A DNA stretch of 39,909 nucleotides, taken from NCBI RefSeq assembly GCF_019683635.1, contig NZ_JADGIA010000017.1, forward strand, positions 1 through 39,909, read 5' to 3'. A model generated the notes under the pieces. That model was not told where the DNA came from and ran no database searches. It saw only the letters and a program-made list of their open reading frames with translations. Positions 1 to 7,289 of this stretch are shown here, in pieces. The translations under genes and the position numbers were made by a program. The first letter of the stretch is position 1, and the number at the start of each line of letters is the position of its first letter. Source of the DNA: Thermogemmatispora sp. Lineage in GTDB: Bacteria; Chloroflexota; Ktedonobacteria; Ktedonobacterales; Ktedonobacteraceae.

Positions 1-1
1 G

Positions 2-526
2 CTGCCGACGGCGACGGCGACTATTATCGCTACAGCCTATAAGCTGGGCTACAATCCGCAGTGGATTCTGCAAAGCCCGGCCTTCTCGATTCAGCTCCTG
101 GCGGTGCCGGCGCTCAAGCCTCTGATCAGCCGGGCCTGGGTCGTTTCCCAGGGAGCGGCCTGGGGCGATACGAGCGTGCCGGGGATGGCGCAGATGTTGC
201 AGGACCAGGCCAAGTATTTCCCGAAGCAGCAGCCCGATGGCTACTTCGAGTTTGGCTATGCCGAGTCCTATGTGACCTACGCCATTCTGAAGAAGGCAAT
301 GGAGAACGGTGATCTGACGCGCGATGGCCTCTTCCGGGCCTTCGAGTCACTGCAGTCGGTGGATATGGGGGGCCTGCTGCCGCCCGCGCACTATGGCTCG
401 ACGCCCGACCAACGCGTGCCAACGCGCGATTCTGTGATCTATCAGGTTGATGCTACCCAGCCTGCCGGCGTTAAGCCGATCTCGTCAGATTTCACCGGGG
501 TGGCCGCCCAGCAGTCTCATTTTTAG
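2..526 (+). CDS. ABC transporter substrate-binding protein, 3' end (partial)
   Basis: This is the C-terminal part (about 174 residues) of a gene that begins before the window. The reading frame is open from base 2 to the TAG at 524-526. The translated text (a LPTATATIIATAYKLGYNP-like start, then a region rich in aromatic residues with FGYAESY and a DGLFRAFESL helix) resembles the last lobe of periplasmic-binding-protein type I receptors of branched-chain amino acid/urea type ABC transporters. Such proteins are lipid-anchored outside the membrane and hand substrate to a permease. The substrate cannot be told from this fragment. No permease or ATPase gene follows on this side, so any partners must lie upstream. 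The family call is by general resemblance and is moderately sure. Confidence 0.7.
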   Translation: MPTATATIIATAYKLGYNPQWILQSPAFSIQLLAVPALKPLISRAWVVSQGAAWGDTSVPGMAQMLQDQAKYFPKQQPDGYFEFGYAESYVTYAILKKAMENGDLTRDGLFRAFESLQSVDMGGLLPPAHYGSTPDQRVPTRDSVIYQVDATQPAGVKPISSDFTGVAAQQSHF

Positions 527-589
527 TCAGGCTTCTTAGCTCGCTCCTTTTCTTCCCTGTCTGCCCTGGTGTGTGGTTGCTCATGACGA

Positions 590-634
590 CCGGCTGCCTC
601 CTGTCTGCGGCCCCGCAGGATAGGGGGCAGCCGG
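590..634. terminator. Nested hairpin after the ABC receptor gene
   Basis: Arms CCGGCTGCC (590-598) and GGCAGCCGG (626-634) pair perfectly, and an inner 6-bp stem CTGCGG/CCGCAG sits within. It lies 64 bases after the stop codon. No U-run follows, so it may be an RNA 3'-end stabiliser rather than a classical intrinsic terminator. Confidence 0.4.
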
Positions 635-694
635 TGAGCAACGCAGGTGAACAACACCCCTGAGTCGGGCCAGTACAGGCTGCTGCCCCGCCAT

Positions 695-711
695 TCTCTC
701 TCTCTCTCTCT
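695..711. repeat. CT dinucleotide microsatellite
   Basis: An uninterrupted run of alternating T and C, about eight units, lies in the non-coding spacer. It is the only simple-sequence run of this kind noticed in the window. Confidence 0.8.
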
Positions 712-1231
712 GTCTCCACCCCGCTGCTCTTTCTTCTCCTTGTTCCTGCGTGCTGATTTGGCGACCTCTTCGTCGAGCCTGACCGCTTGTGACGCAAGAG
801 CGCTCATCTGCGCGCCAGACCGACAACCCCAGACCCTCCTGGCCCGCTTCTTGCTCGCTTGCCTGACCCAACCGGTCTATTCGCTTGCACTTACAGCGAT
901 GAATGTCAACCCGGACACGTATATATTAAGTGGAAGCTATCAGGCTTCCTGCTCGGTGACCGCGCCGACTCTCTGGCCGAGCGGAGAAAAAAGGCCCTGA
1001 CTGGCTTGTCCCTTGCTGGCAGCGGCCTCGACGCTTCCAGTGAGCGGGGTGAGGTCAATCAGAGCCTGGTTTTATCGCTTAATTATTGAAATTTATCGAA
1101 TCGGAGTCTTCTGTCGAACATTTCCTGATGCAATGTGGGGCGTGCCCTCTGTTGCAGCAGGAGTGTCCACTCGTGCGGGCTCTCTGCGTCCCGGGGCTGA
1201 GTGTCCTGCGAGAGAAGAGGGTTCATTGAGC

Positions 1232-1435
1232 ATGGCGACTACGAGTGAACTGAAAGAAATTATGCGTGAGCTTGAGCTGGTTGATATCGGCGATGCTGCC
1301 AGTTACCTCGGTGAGGAGGCGATGCCGCTGCAGGAGCTGCCCCGTAACGAGCAACCGCCGTCGCTGCTTGAGCATGCTCCTGGTCATCCGGCTACCTGTA
1401 CCTGTATCTTCTGTCAATTATTGCATGTCTTGTAG
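1232..1435 (+). CDS. Small Cys-containing hypothetical protein (67 aa)
   Basis: I do not recognise this protein. The frame from the ATG at 1232 has an acidic, helix-prone first half (ELKEIMRELELVDIGDAA) and a C-terminal CxCxxC motif (CTCIFC, residues about 58-63) followed by only six residues. Such a terminal cysteine cluster could bind a metal ion or act in redox chemistry, but this is inference. The frame continues upstream to 1013, but that extension looks non-coding, and the ATG at 1232 has an AGAGAAGAGG ribosome-site candidate about 11 bases ahead. The next gene is convergent, and twin hairpins fill the gap. Real coding status is likely but not certain given its length. Confidence 0.5.
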   Translation: MATTSELKEIMRELELVDIGDAASYLGEEAMPLQELPRNEQPPSLLEHAPGHPATCTCIFCQLLHVL

Positions 1436-1472
1436 GTAAAGATAGCTGCTCCGCTTCAGCGCTTCACCTTGA

Positions 1473-1566
1473 CAACGGGGCGCAGGCTGTGGCGACTCCC
1501 CACCACTGCCGGCGCCCCGTTGCTCTGTGTTCTGCGGCCACTGCTCCAGGCTGGCTGCCGCAGAAC
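1473..1566. terminator. Two back-to-back hairpins between convergent genes
   Basis: The first hairpin pairs CAACGGGGCGC (1473-1483) with GCGCCCCGTTG (1512-1522), 11 bp without a mismatch. The second pairs GTTCTGCGGC (1529-1538) with GCCGCAGAAC (1557-1566), 10 bp without a mismatch. They fill the space between a plus-strand gene ending at 1435 and a minus-strand gene ending at 1568. Neither has a long U-run, so termination in both directions is inferred from position and stability. Confidence 0.55.
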
Positions 1567-1567
1567 C

Positions 1568-2278
1568 TCAGTAGTGGGCTTCCAGCAGGATCTTGATGCG
1601 CCGCTCGGGATGGGGCATGCCGCTGCTACGGATTTGTGCAACGACGGCCTCCAGGTCATAGGGCACGCGACGAATCTCGCCCTCCCAGTCGCTGCCTTGC
1701 CAGCTGAGAATACCGTAAGCGGCGCGCCGATCTCCATCGCGTGGCAGGCCGCAGCTAGCCACATCCAAGAGCAACAGCCGCCGCCAGCGTCGCTGATAAG
1801 CGATATGCAGATGGCCGAAGGCCAGGGCGCCGATCCGCTCATCCAGGCCACCGAGCAAGCGCTCCAGCTCCTGATCGGAAGCGTTAGGGGCGATGGCGTC
1901 CTCCAGGTTGCGCGGGTTGGCATGAACGACCAGGGCATCGCTGCCGTTGGGATTAGCCACGCGATAGGAGAAAGGCAGGTCGCGTAGATAGGCGATGCCC
2001 TCCGGCCCGATCTGCTCGCGCGTCCAGGCCACAGTGCTCTGTTTTTTGCGCCCTTTCTCGGGAGCGGCGTTCACCACCTCCTCATCGACGTTGCCTTTGA
2101 TGACCGGGCAGCCGAGCTGCTGGACAATGGTGAGCACCTCGCGCGGGCGGGGACCATTCAAGCAGAGGTCGCCGGCGATGACCAGCTGATCGATCGCCGG
2201 TTGGCGATGCAGGTCTTCCAGCACGGCCTCCAGGGCCACCTGATTCCCATGAATATCGGAGATAATGGCGATGCGCAT
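1568..2278 (-). CDS. Calcineurin-like metallophosphoesterase
   Basis: This 236-residue protein has the complete two-metal phosphoesterase signature: D8 and H10 in SDIHGN, D37 in AGDL, N63 in KGNVDE, H119 in VVHAN, and H156/H158 in FGHLH. Members hydrolyse phosphodiester or phosphomonoester bonds in the cytoplasm; the substrate is unknown here (YfcE/DNA-repair-exonuclease-like class). The ATG at 2278 gives the canonical MRIAIISDIHG start; an in-frame ATG at 2293 adds five residues and lies inside the right-end hairpin of the neighbouring TnpB element. The start codon lies 43 bases after the tnpB stop on the same strand. The original promoter has probably been separated from the gene by the insertion, so expression may depend on element read-through. 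The ribosome site is poor (GGGG only). Confidence 0.9.
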   Translation of the reverse strand: MRIAIISDIHGNQVALEAVLEDLHRQPAIDQLVIAGDLCLNGPRPREVLTIVQQLGCPVIKGNVDEEVVNAAPEKGRKKQSTVAWTREQIGPEGIAYLRDLPFSYRVANPNGSDALVVHANPRNLEDAIAPNASDQELERLLGGLDERIGALAFGHLHIAYQRRWRRLLLLDVASCGLPRDGDRRAAYGILSWQGSDWEGEIRRVPYDLEAVVAQIRSSGMPHPERRIKILLEAHY

Positions 2279-2430
2279 AGTCAAGTACCCCATGCATAAA
2301 TGCAGGGGCTTGTCCCTGTCTTTACGCGCCGAGAGGGGTGGATTCCTTTCGGCTACCGGACGAGACAAGAGGCCGCTTGACATCGGCCCTCGCTATGTTC
2401 AGGGCGGCATTGACGTCAGCGTTCATCGAC
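2275..2430 (-). ncRNA. Putative TnpB guide RNA (reRNA/omega RNA) with guide
   Basis: Standalone TnpB nucleases of the IS200/IS605 superfamily use an RNA made from the 3' end of tnpB and the element right end; the bases just past the right end act as guide. Here that RNA would overlap the last part of tnpB, include the right-end hairpin (2288-2308) and run into bases near 2287-2270. Those bases contain the start codon of the metallophosphoesterase. The exact ends are inferred, not visible. Confidence 0.35.
2288..2308 (-). repeat. Right-end hairpin of the TnpB element
   Basis: CCCC (2288-2291) and TGCAT (2293-2297) pair with ATGCA (2300-2304) and GGGG (2305-2308), leaving one bulged A and a two-base loop. 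It starts 13 bases downstream of the tnpB stop codon on the minus strand. Confidence 0.65.
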
Positions 2431-3428
2431 ATGCCGCAGTTGGTGCAACAGAAGACCGCTTGACTCTTGCGGTTCTCTTTGGCACAGTGCCCACAGGCGC
2501 TACATCTTTGAGAGGTGTAGGCAGGGTCAACAAGGTACAGAGGAACGCCTGCAAGAGCAGCCTTGTAGGAGAGGAAGGAACGCAATTGAGCAAAAGACCA
2601 ATTGGAATGGCGAGAACGCTGAGACTTGTTTAACCGTGCTTCGGTGCGAGACCGAATGTGCCTTAAGTCTTCTATCGCTATTCCTTTTCCGAGGGAACGC
2701 GCCTTTTGCACAATCCGTTTGGAGATGACATGATTGGTGTTACGCTGGAACCGGGCCTGTTTGCCAGACAGTTTCTTGAGGTGTCTCTTTGCGGACTTCG
2801 TGCCGCGTTTCTGCAAACGTTGACGCAATGCATGAGACCGTTTGCGAGTGGCCTCAACGGCCTGTCCGCGAAAGGACTCCCCGTCGCTATCCGTTGCCAG
2901 GTTGACGATCCCGAGGTCAACACCGAGGAAGTCACTCGCTTCTTGGGGGTCCGGCGTGGGAACATCAAGGGTCACTGCCAGAGAGAAGGTGCCTTGACGA
3001 TAGATCAGATCAGCTTGCCCTTTGATAGCCTGCATACGGGCCGCTTGATACTGACCGATGAGGAAGGGGACAAGCACGCGGCCACGCAGCGTCAAAAGAG
3101 AGACGTGCGTCAAGCCCTTGAAGCTCATCACCCGTTCGTCATAGACGATAGCACCTTCTGGCTTGAAAGTGGGTTTGATGCTCTTATCCCGCTTGTATGC
3201 ATCGCTGACCTTGCTGATGCAACGAATAGCCAACTGTGCAGACAGACGGTAGGTCGTACGCACCTGCCTATAGGTCATCTTCTGCAATGTAAATTGGTTG
3301 GCAACTTTTGCAAGAAACGCCTGTTCAGCCACGTAATTACAAGCGGCGTTGAAGGCGTGCATCGTTTCCAACAAGGCATGGTGTTGCTCTTCAGTTGGTA
3401 TCAGCTTCAAGAGCATCGTTTGTTTCAT
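2322..3428 (-). CDS. tnpB: TnpB RNA-guided nuclease (IS605 family, OrfB)
   Basis: This 368-residue protein is full length for TnpB. The N-terminal part (about 1-160) has the helix-turn-helix/WED-like region. The RuvC-like catalytic residues are all present: D171 in GVDLGIVNLATD, E253 in IAIEDLRHIR and D338 in NADVNAALNIA. A four-cysteine zinc knuckle interrupts the last part (C309, C312, C328, C331 in RCSACG and CTNCG). TnpB cuts double-stranded DNA next to a short target-adjacent motif under guidance of an RNA from the element right end, which helps the element persist after excision. The protein therefore looks active. No tnpA lies nearby. The start at 3428 has only a weak ribosome site. 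Expression would continue into the metallophosphoesterase gene at 2278. Confidence 0.93.
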   Translation of the reverse strand: MKQTMLLKLIPTEEQHHALLETMHAFNAACNYVAEQAFLAKVANQFTLQKMTYRQVRTTYRLSAQLAIRCISKVSDAYKRDKSIKPTFKPEGAIVYDERVMSFKGLTHVSLLTLRGRVLVPFLIGQYQAARMQAIKGQADLIYRQGTFSLAVTLDVPTPDPQEASDFLGVDLGIVNLATDSDGESFRGQAVEATRKRSHALRQRLQKRGTKSAKRHLKKLSGKQARFQRNTNHVISKRIVQKARSLGKGIAIEDLRHIRSRTEARLNKSQRSRHSNWSFAQLRSFLSYKAALAGVPLYLVDPAYTSQRCSACGHCAKENRKSQAVFCCTNCGMSMNADVNAALNIARADVKRPLVSSGSRKESTPLGA

Positions 3429-3440
3429 GCGTTGATGGTA

Positions 3441-3469
3441 ACCCCTTTGACGATCCTTGTCAAGGGGGT
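3441..3469 (-). repeat. Left-end hairpin of the TnpB element
   Basis: The arms 3441-3451 (ACCCCTTTGAC) and 3459-3469 (GTCAAGGGGGT) pair over 11 positions with one mismatch around a 7-base loop. It sits 12 bases ahead of the tnpB start codon, where IS200/IS605 elements carry the hairpin recognised by their transposase. Confidence 0.65.
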
Positions 3470-3497
3470 ATCCCGCCGAGAGGCAGAGCGTCTTTCC

Positions 3498-3545
3498 TGC
3501 GGCGCCTCCTCCCCAGGCGTCAACGCCGGGGCTTCCGGCGCCGCA
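3498..3545. repeat. Nested 48-base palindrome beside the TnpB element
   Basis: Outer arms TGCGGCGCC (3498-3506) and GGCGCCGCA (3537-3545) pair perfectly, and an inner stem pairs CCCC plus GGCGT with ACGCC plus GGGG. It could be an outer part of the mobile element left end, a REP-like repeat, or a terminator-like structure for the plus-strand gene upstream region. No second copy was noticed in the window. Confidence 0.6.
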
Positions 3546-3752
3546 TGATTTGGTGAATCTGCTATCCTCTCCTTAGAGCGAGCGACAAGAGCAGGCGATT
3601 CGTTGCCCGCCGGGCCAGGCAGCTGCTAGGTTCCAGGTTGGCTGCCACCTGCTGGCTTCTTGCCTGGGGCGGACCTGTCTGTCTCTGGTCTGGCGCGGCT
3701 CCCGCTTGTCATGGACCGACCGGCCTGTCTGCTGCAACGGAGGTAAGAGCCG

Positions 3753-4274
3753 ATGGAACACATCATCGGTGTCCTGTCGGATACCCATATTCCGCGCTTC
3801 AAGGCCCTGCCCGAGGCCATCTGGCGTCATTTTGCCGATGTTGAGCTGATCATTCATGCGGGCGACCTCTCGGTGCTCTCCGTCATCAGCGAGCTGGAGA
3901 CCATCGCGCCCGTCGTAGCTGTGCAGGGCAACGTCGAGAGTGATGAAGTGCGGAGGGCGCTGCCCCTCAAACGCGAGCTGGTGATCGGCGGCTGTCGCAT
4001 TGGTGTCGTCCATATCCTCAGCCCAGACAGCGCGCGCCGGCGGCGCAGCGAGGAGGAGGCGCGCCTGGAGGCGGCCCGCCGCGAGTTTCCGCAGGCGCGC
4101 TGCGTCATCTTCGGCCACACCCACGTTCCCTATCTGCGTCAACAAGATGGGCTGCTGCTCTTCAATCCCGGCAGCGCTACCGATCGGCGCAGTCAGCCAG
4201 TCTGTACGCTTGGACGCCTCTACATTGAAGACGCCAGCGGCAGCCCGCGCGGGGAAATCATCCCTCTTACCTAG
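3753..4274 (+). CDS. YfcE/MJ0936-family metallophosphoesterase
   Basis: This 173-residue protein has the compact single-domain phosphodiesterase layout: D10 and H12 in SDTH, D38 in HAGDL, N60 in QGNVES, H87 in VVHI, and H122/H124 in FGHTHVP, then a FNPGSATDRR segment typical of YfcE-type enzymes. It should bind two divalent metals and cleave phosphodiesters in the cytoplasm; the physiological substrate is not known. The start ATG at 3753 has a good GGAGGTAA ribosome site six bases ahead. It is transcribed away from the other phosphoesterase at 1568-2278; the two share little sequence beyond the motifs, so they are not a recent duplication. It converges on serS. Confidence 0.9.
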   Translation: MEHIIGVLSDTHIPRFKALPEAIWRHFADVELIIHAGDLSVLSVISELETIAPVVAVQGNVESDEVRRALPLKRELVIGGCRIGVVHILSPDSARRRRSEEEARLEAARREFPQARCVIFGHTHVPYLRQQDGLLLFNPGSATDRRSQPVCTLGRLYIEDASGSPRGEIIPLT

Positions 4275-4290
4275 TTGGCCTTCCAGCCTG

Positions 4291-4311
4291 GCGCCAGCGG
4301 GGAGCTGGCGC
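4291..4311. terminator. Hairpin between convergent phosphoesterase and serS
   Basis: GCGCCAGC (4291-4298) and GCTGGCGC (4304-4311) form an 8-bp perfect stem with a five-base loop between two converging genes. There is no U-run, so termination function is inferred from position. Confidence 0.45.
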
Positions 4312-4357
4312 TCGCCGGCTAGCAGGCGGCGGGCTAACGGAAGCCGGATAGTCATGA

Positions 4358-5638
4358 TCAGCGGCGTGCCTGCAGCACCTCCTGTCCACCCAGATAGGGG
4401 CGCAGAGCTTCTGGAATGCGTACCGAGCCATCGGGCTGCTGATGATTCTCCAGCAGCGGGATCAGAATGCGCGGCGAGGCGATGGCTGTGTTATTGAGTG
4501 TGTGCACGAACTTCACCTTGCCATCACGATCGCGATAGCGGATATTGACGCGCCGCGCCTGCCAGTCGTGAAAGTACGAGCAAGAATGTGTTTCGCGATA
4601 GCGGCCCTCGCTGGGAACCCAGCATTCCAGATCGTACATGCCGACCTTGCCATCGCCCATGTCGCCGGTGCAGACGTTGACCACGCGATAGGGGATCTCC
4701 AGAGCCTGAACCAGCTCCTCGGCGTTGCGGATCAGCTGTTCGTGCCAGCGCACCGACTCCTCGTGTGAGGCTTCGCAGATCACATACTGCTCAACCTTGT
4801 TGAACTGGTGGACGCGAAAGACGCCACGCGTATCCTTGCCATAGGTGCCGGCCTCCTTACGGAAGCAGGGGCAGAAGCCAACAAAGGTCAGAGGCAGCTC
4901 CTCATAGCTGAGAATCTCGTCCTTGAACATGCCCGTAATCGAGACCTCAGCGGTCCCCACGAGGAAGGTATCCTCACCCTCCAGAGCATAGACCTGGTCC
5001 CGTCCGCGCGGAAACTGGCCGTTGCCGATAAAGCAAAACTCGCGGGCCATCGCTGGCACGATCAGGGGCGTGAAGCCCTTAGCGGCGATGCGATCAAGAG
5101 CGAAGTGCAGGAGCGCCATTTCAAGGCGCGCGGCGTCGCCCTTGAGCACGTAGCTGCGCGAGCCGGCGATTTTGGCCGCACGCTCCATGTCGACCAGATC
5201 CAGCTTCTGCATCAACGTGTAGTGGTCCAGCAGCGGAAAATCGAACTGCGGCTTCTCTCCCCAATAGCGCACCGGAACATTATCTTCCTCACTTGTGCCG
5301 ACTGGGGCCGAAGGATCGGGAATCTGCGGTACCAGATAGAGAAGCTGCTGACGCTGCTCGGTAAGAGCCTCCAGCTGCGGCTCTAGCTCCTTGAGGCGCG
5401 CCGCCAGCTGTTTGCCCTGGGCGATGAGCGACTCGCGCAGCTCCTTATCTTTGCCTGCCTGTCCGATCCGCTTCGAGATCTGGTTCTGTTCGGCTCGTAG
5501 CGTCTCAACCTGGTGTTGCAGCTCTAAGACCTGGCGATCAAGGGCCAGAAACTGGTCGACATCAAAATCGCTCTGCTTGAGGCGTACAGCCTCCTTGACA
5601 AGCTCGGGATGATTGCGAATAAAGCCGAGATCCAGCAC
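4358..5638 (-). CDS. serS: Seryl-tRNA synthetase
   Basis: This 426-residue class II aminoacyl-tRNA synthetase charges tRNA-Ser with serine in the cytoplasm. Residues 1-110 form the antiparallel coiled-coil arm that grips the long variable arm of tRNA-Ser. The catalytic domain shows motif 2 (CFRKEAGTYGKDTRGVFRVH), motif 3 region (ETHSCSYFHDWQARR) and the C-terminal ASPRILIPLLENHQ segment. Length and order are normal for the bacterial enzyme. The start is the GTG at 5638: it gives the canonical LDLGFIRNHPELV beginning and has a GGAGGGA ribosome site five bases ahead. A T-box riboswitch and terminator precede it, so expression should rise when uncharged tRNA-Ser accumulates. It is transcribed alone from the promoter at 6167-6196. 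Confidence 0.98.
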   Translation of the reverse strand: MLDLGFIRNHPELVKEAVRLKQSDFDVDQFLALDRQVLELQHQVETLRAEQNQISKRIGQAGKDKELRESLIAQGKQLAARLKELEPQLEALTEQRQQLLYLVPQIPDPSAPVGTSEEDNVPVRYWGEKPQFDFPLLDHYTLMQKLDLVDMERAAKIAGSRSYVLKGDAARLEMALLHFALDRIAAKGFTPLIVPAMAREFCFIGNGQFPRGRDQVYALEGEDTFLVGTAEVSITGMFKDEILSYEELPLTFVGFCPCFRKEAGTYGKDTRGVFRVHQFNKVEQYVICEASHEESVRWHEQLIRNAEELVQALEIPYRVVNVCTGDMGDGKVGMYDLECWVPSEGRYRETHSCSYFHDWQARRVNIRYRDRDGKVKFVHTLNNTAIASPRILIPLLENHQQPDGSVRIPEALRPYLGGQEVLQARR

Positions 5639-5825
5639 GAAAATCCCTCCTTCTGCTCTTCTCGTTCTCAGACTTTTGTCCTGTGCCTCAATCTGTAGCT
5701 GGCCGCGTGCCAACGGCTATTATGCTCCGGCCTGGCTGCAAGGCGAGAGGACCGGCCAGCAACGGCCAGGGGGGCGCCTGTCTGCCTGTCTGACAACTGG
5801 CAGCCTGTAACGGTCCCGCGGCAAT

Positions 5826-5868
5826 AAAAAAAGCGTTATCGTCCACTATCTGCCAGGACGACAACGCT
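5826..5868 (-). terminator. T-box-controlled intrinsic terminator of serS
   Basis: On the minus strand the arms 5868-5856 and 5844-5832 pair over 13 positions with one mismatch around an 11-base loop, followed directly by a run of seven T. It lies between the T-box bulge and the serS ribosome site and should form when tRNA-Ser is charged. Confidence 0.92.
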
Positions 5869-6104
5869 GATTGCTGCGTCGATCGTGGTGCCACCTTTGT
5901 TCGGATGCTCTGTCGCCGGCCAGGCCAGTCAGAGGGCAAGAGGCCCCGGGGGCTGGCTGCGTAGAGCAATCCCTCATTTGGCCTGTTAACGGAGGCCACC
6001 GCAAACGCTCATCGCGTGGACTCCCAGGTGGATTCCCTCATCCCCGGCACTGCGTTGCACCAACCCGCAGCTCTCTGGCGCTCGCAGGCATGAGGTACTT
6101 GTCC
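5826..6104 (-). promoter_or_regulatory. T-box riboswitch, serine (UCC specifier)
   Basis: Read on the minus strand, stem I starts with GGAC (6104-6101) and closes with GUCC (6021-6018); the next helix pairs CCUCAU (6095-6090) with AUGAGG (6041-6036). Between them lie the AAGUA strand and the specifier strand GGAAUCCACC, whose UCC codon (6032-6030) specifies serine. The distal part has the AGAGAGC and GGUUGGUGCAA segments conserved at the top of stem I. The T-box sequence itself, AAAGGUGGCACCACG, is at 5898-5884 and is followed by the terminator at 5826-5868. Uncharged tRNA-Ser should pair at the specifier and bulge and allow read-through into serS. Confidence 0.93.
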
Positions 6105-6166
6105 TGTTCTTCGCCTTTACTCAATGGTTGTGTTATTGGTCGTTTCTGCTCCGCTTCTGGTACGAT

Positions 6167-6196
6167 AGGATAGCAGAGGCGGAGGCGCTCTGTCAA
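6167..6196 (-). promoter_or_regulatory. serS promoter
   Basis: On the minus strand a perfect -35 TTGACA (6196-6191) is followed after 18 bases by TATCCT (6172-6167), with TG one base upstream of it (TGCTATCCT). Transcription would start near 6160, about 55 bases before T-box stem I. Confidence 0.75.
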
Positions 6197-6293
6197 CCAT
6201 GCCGGGACTGGGGGAGTCGAGTTGACGAGATGGCCACAGCGCTCCGGCCTGGTGGCCACGGCCTCTCTGCCTCCAGGCCGCGATGCAGGCTGC

Positions 6294-7289
6294 TCACTGG
6301 TGAAGGACCCAGACCTGGGCATTGCTGAACTGAGCGACACAGGGCTGCTGATCATCGATGGCGGCCACGCCGATCGCCCCCGCTGAGAGCGTATGGTCAT
6401 TAATGCTTCCCACGGCCTGCTCATTGACATAGAGCGCGATGCTATCCTGGCTGACCAGTACCCCCAGAATATTCGTCTGCGTCAGGCCGCTACTGATCGC
6501 TGGACTGAAGCCGGTCAGCAGAGTTTGGGCCGTTTTGCCCTGGTAGAGATCGAGGGCGAACGAGCCATTGATGCTCACGCGGAAAAGATAGTAGCTCTGA
6601 CCATCAGCGCTGGCGCGGAAGAGCAGGCCAGCCTCCTGGCCGCTGGTGATTGTCAGCTGGACCTCATAGACAAACTGGCTGAAGTTAGTGCTGTGGGCAA
6701 GGCAGGGCTGTAACAGCCCGGAGTGGCCGGCCCTGGCCTCATAGGCGCCGTTGTTGAAGAAGCAGCCGGTACCGGCATCGCTGAAACCCTGGTCCCAGCC
6801 GTGGGACTCGTCAGGAGTGCTCAGATCGTCGCTGAAATCTGGGTGACCCTGGGTAATCTGGCTAAGGCGCTCGTCGTAGGTGGTAGCCGTTGCCGTGAGC
6901 TGGCTGTTCTGAGCCGTCGCCAGACTCTGGGCCGTGGCGGTCGCATAAATAGCTGCCTGCTGGGTTGCCAGGCTCTGGGCCGTGCCGGCAGCCTGGGCGC
7001 TGGCGCTGGCCAGGACATGGCGTGTGGCCTGGGCGCGCGCTGTGGCCTGGGCTTGAAGCACAGCCGTGGCCTGTCCTGTGGTCAGCATCACCAATAGAAC
7101 CGTGCTTGCCAGCAGCAGCAGGACGGCGAGCGAGCCATAGAGCCACCACTGGCCGCGTGAGAGTCCAGCAGGCCGCTGTCGGAAAGAGACTGGCTCAGCA
7201 GCAGGCATTTTCACGAGTGCCGTTGTCTCAGCCTGCTCTTCCACCCCTGCTGGCCTTTCAGCAGACTCTTCGCTGCCCTCCGTCGTCAT
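6294..7289 (-). CDS. Membrane-anchored protein with Ala/Thr stalk and LamG-like domain
   Basis: This 331-residue protein has an acidic cytoplasmic N-terminus (about 1-55), one membrane helix (about 60-82, LYGSLAVLLLLASTVLLVML), an Ala/Thr/Gln-rich helical stalk (repeated ATAQSLAT-type units, about 85-140), and a C-terminal beta-rich domain (about 150-331; GLLFRASADGQSYYLFRVS, then SIALYVNEQAVGSINDHTLSAG). The last domain resembles concanavalin-like/LamG or DUF1080-type sandwiches that may bind sugars outside the cell. It is paralogous to the two genes upstream but lacks their zinc ribbon. The ATG at 7289 is chosen for its AGGAGGA ribosome site; an ATG at 7376 with a GAGGGAG site would add 29 residues. 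Exact function is unknown. Confidence 0.85.
   Translation of the reverse strand: MTTEGSEESAERPAGVEEQAETTALVKMPAAEPVSFRQRPAGLSRGQWWLYGSLAVLLLLASTVLLVMLTTGQATAVLQAQATARAQATRHVLASASAQAAGTAQSLATQQAAIYATATAQSLATAQNSQLTATATTYDERLSQITQGHPDFSDDLSTPDESHGWDQGFSDAGTGCFFNNGAYEARAGHSGLLQPCLAHSTNFSQFVYEVQLTITSGQEAGLLFRASADGQSYYLFRVSINGSFALDLYQGKTAQTLLTGFSPAISSGLTQTNILGVLVSQDSIALYVNEQAVGSINDHTLSAGAIGVAAIDDQQPCVAQFSNAQVWVLHQ

Larger units (their letters stand above)
527..1231. other. Gene-poor spacer with a strong hairpin and a CT microsatellite
   Basis: No convincing coding frame is seen in these 705 bases. The spacer holds a GC-rich hairpin at 590-634, a CT dinucleotide run at 695-711, an AT-rich patch near 1070-1105 (TTATCGCTTAATTATTG) that could hold a promoter for the small gene at 1232, and an SD-like AGAGAAGAGG just before that gene. 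Short open frames here have unusual composition and no ribosome site, so I leave them out. Confidence 0.5.
2288..3469 (-). mobile_element. IS605/IS1341-type element carrying only tnpB
   Basis: The element consists of one intact tnpB gene bounded by a subterminal hairpin on each side, with no tnpA transposase alongside. The left-end hairpin (3441-3469) and right-end hairpin (2288-2308) are typical of elements moved as single-stranded DNA by a Y1 transposase supplied in trans. There are no target-site duplications or long terminal inverted repeats, as expected for this superfamily. The true tips could lie a few bases to tens of bases outside these coordinates; a further palindrome at 3498-3545 may be part of the left end. 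It has inserted between two divergent metallophosphoesterase genes. Confidence 0.75.

Noticed and set aside
1013..1231. N-terminal extension of the small Cys protein
   Set aside because: The extension has no ribosome site, and the AGAGAAGAGG site points to the ATG at 1232.
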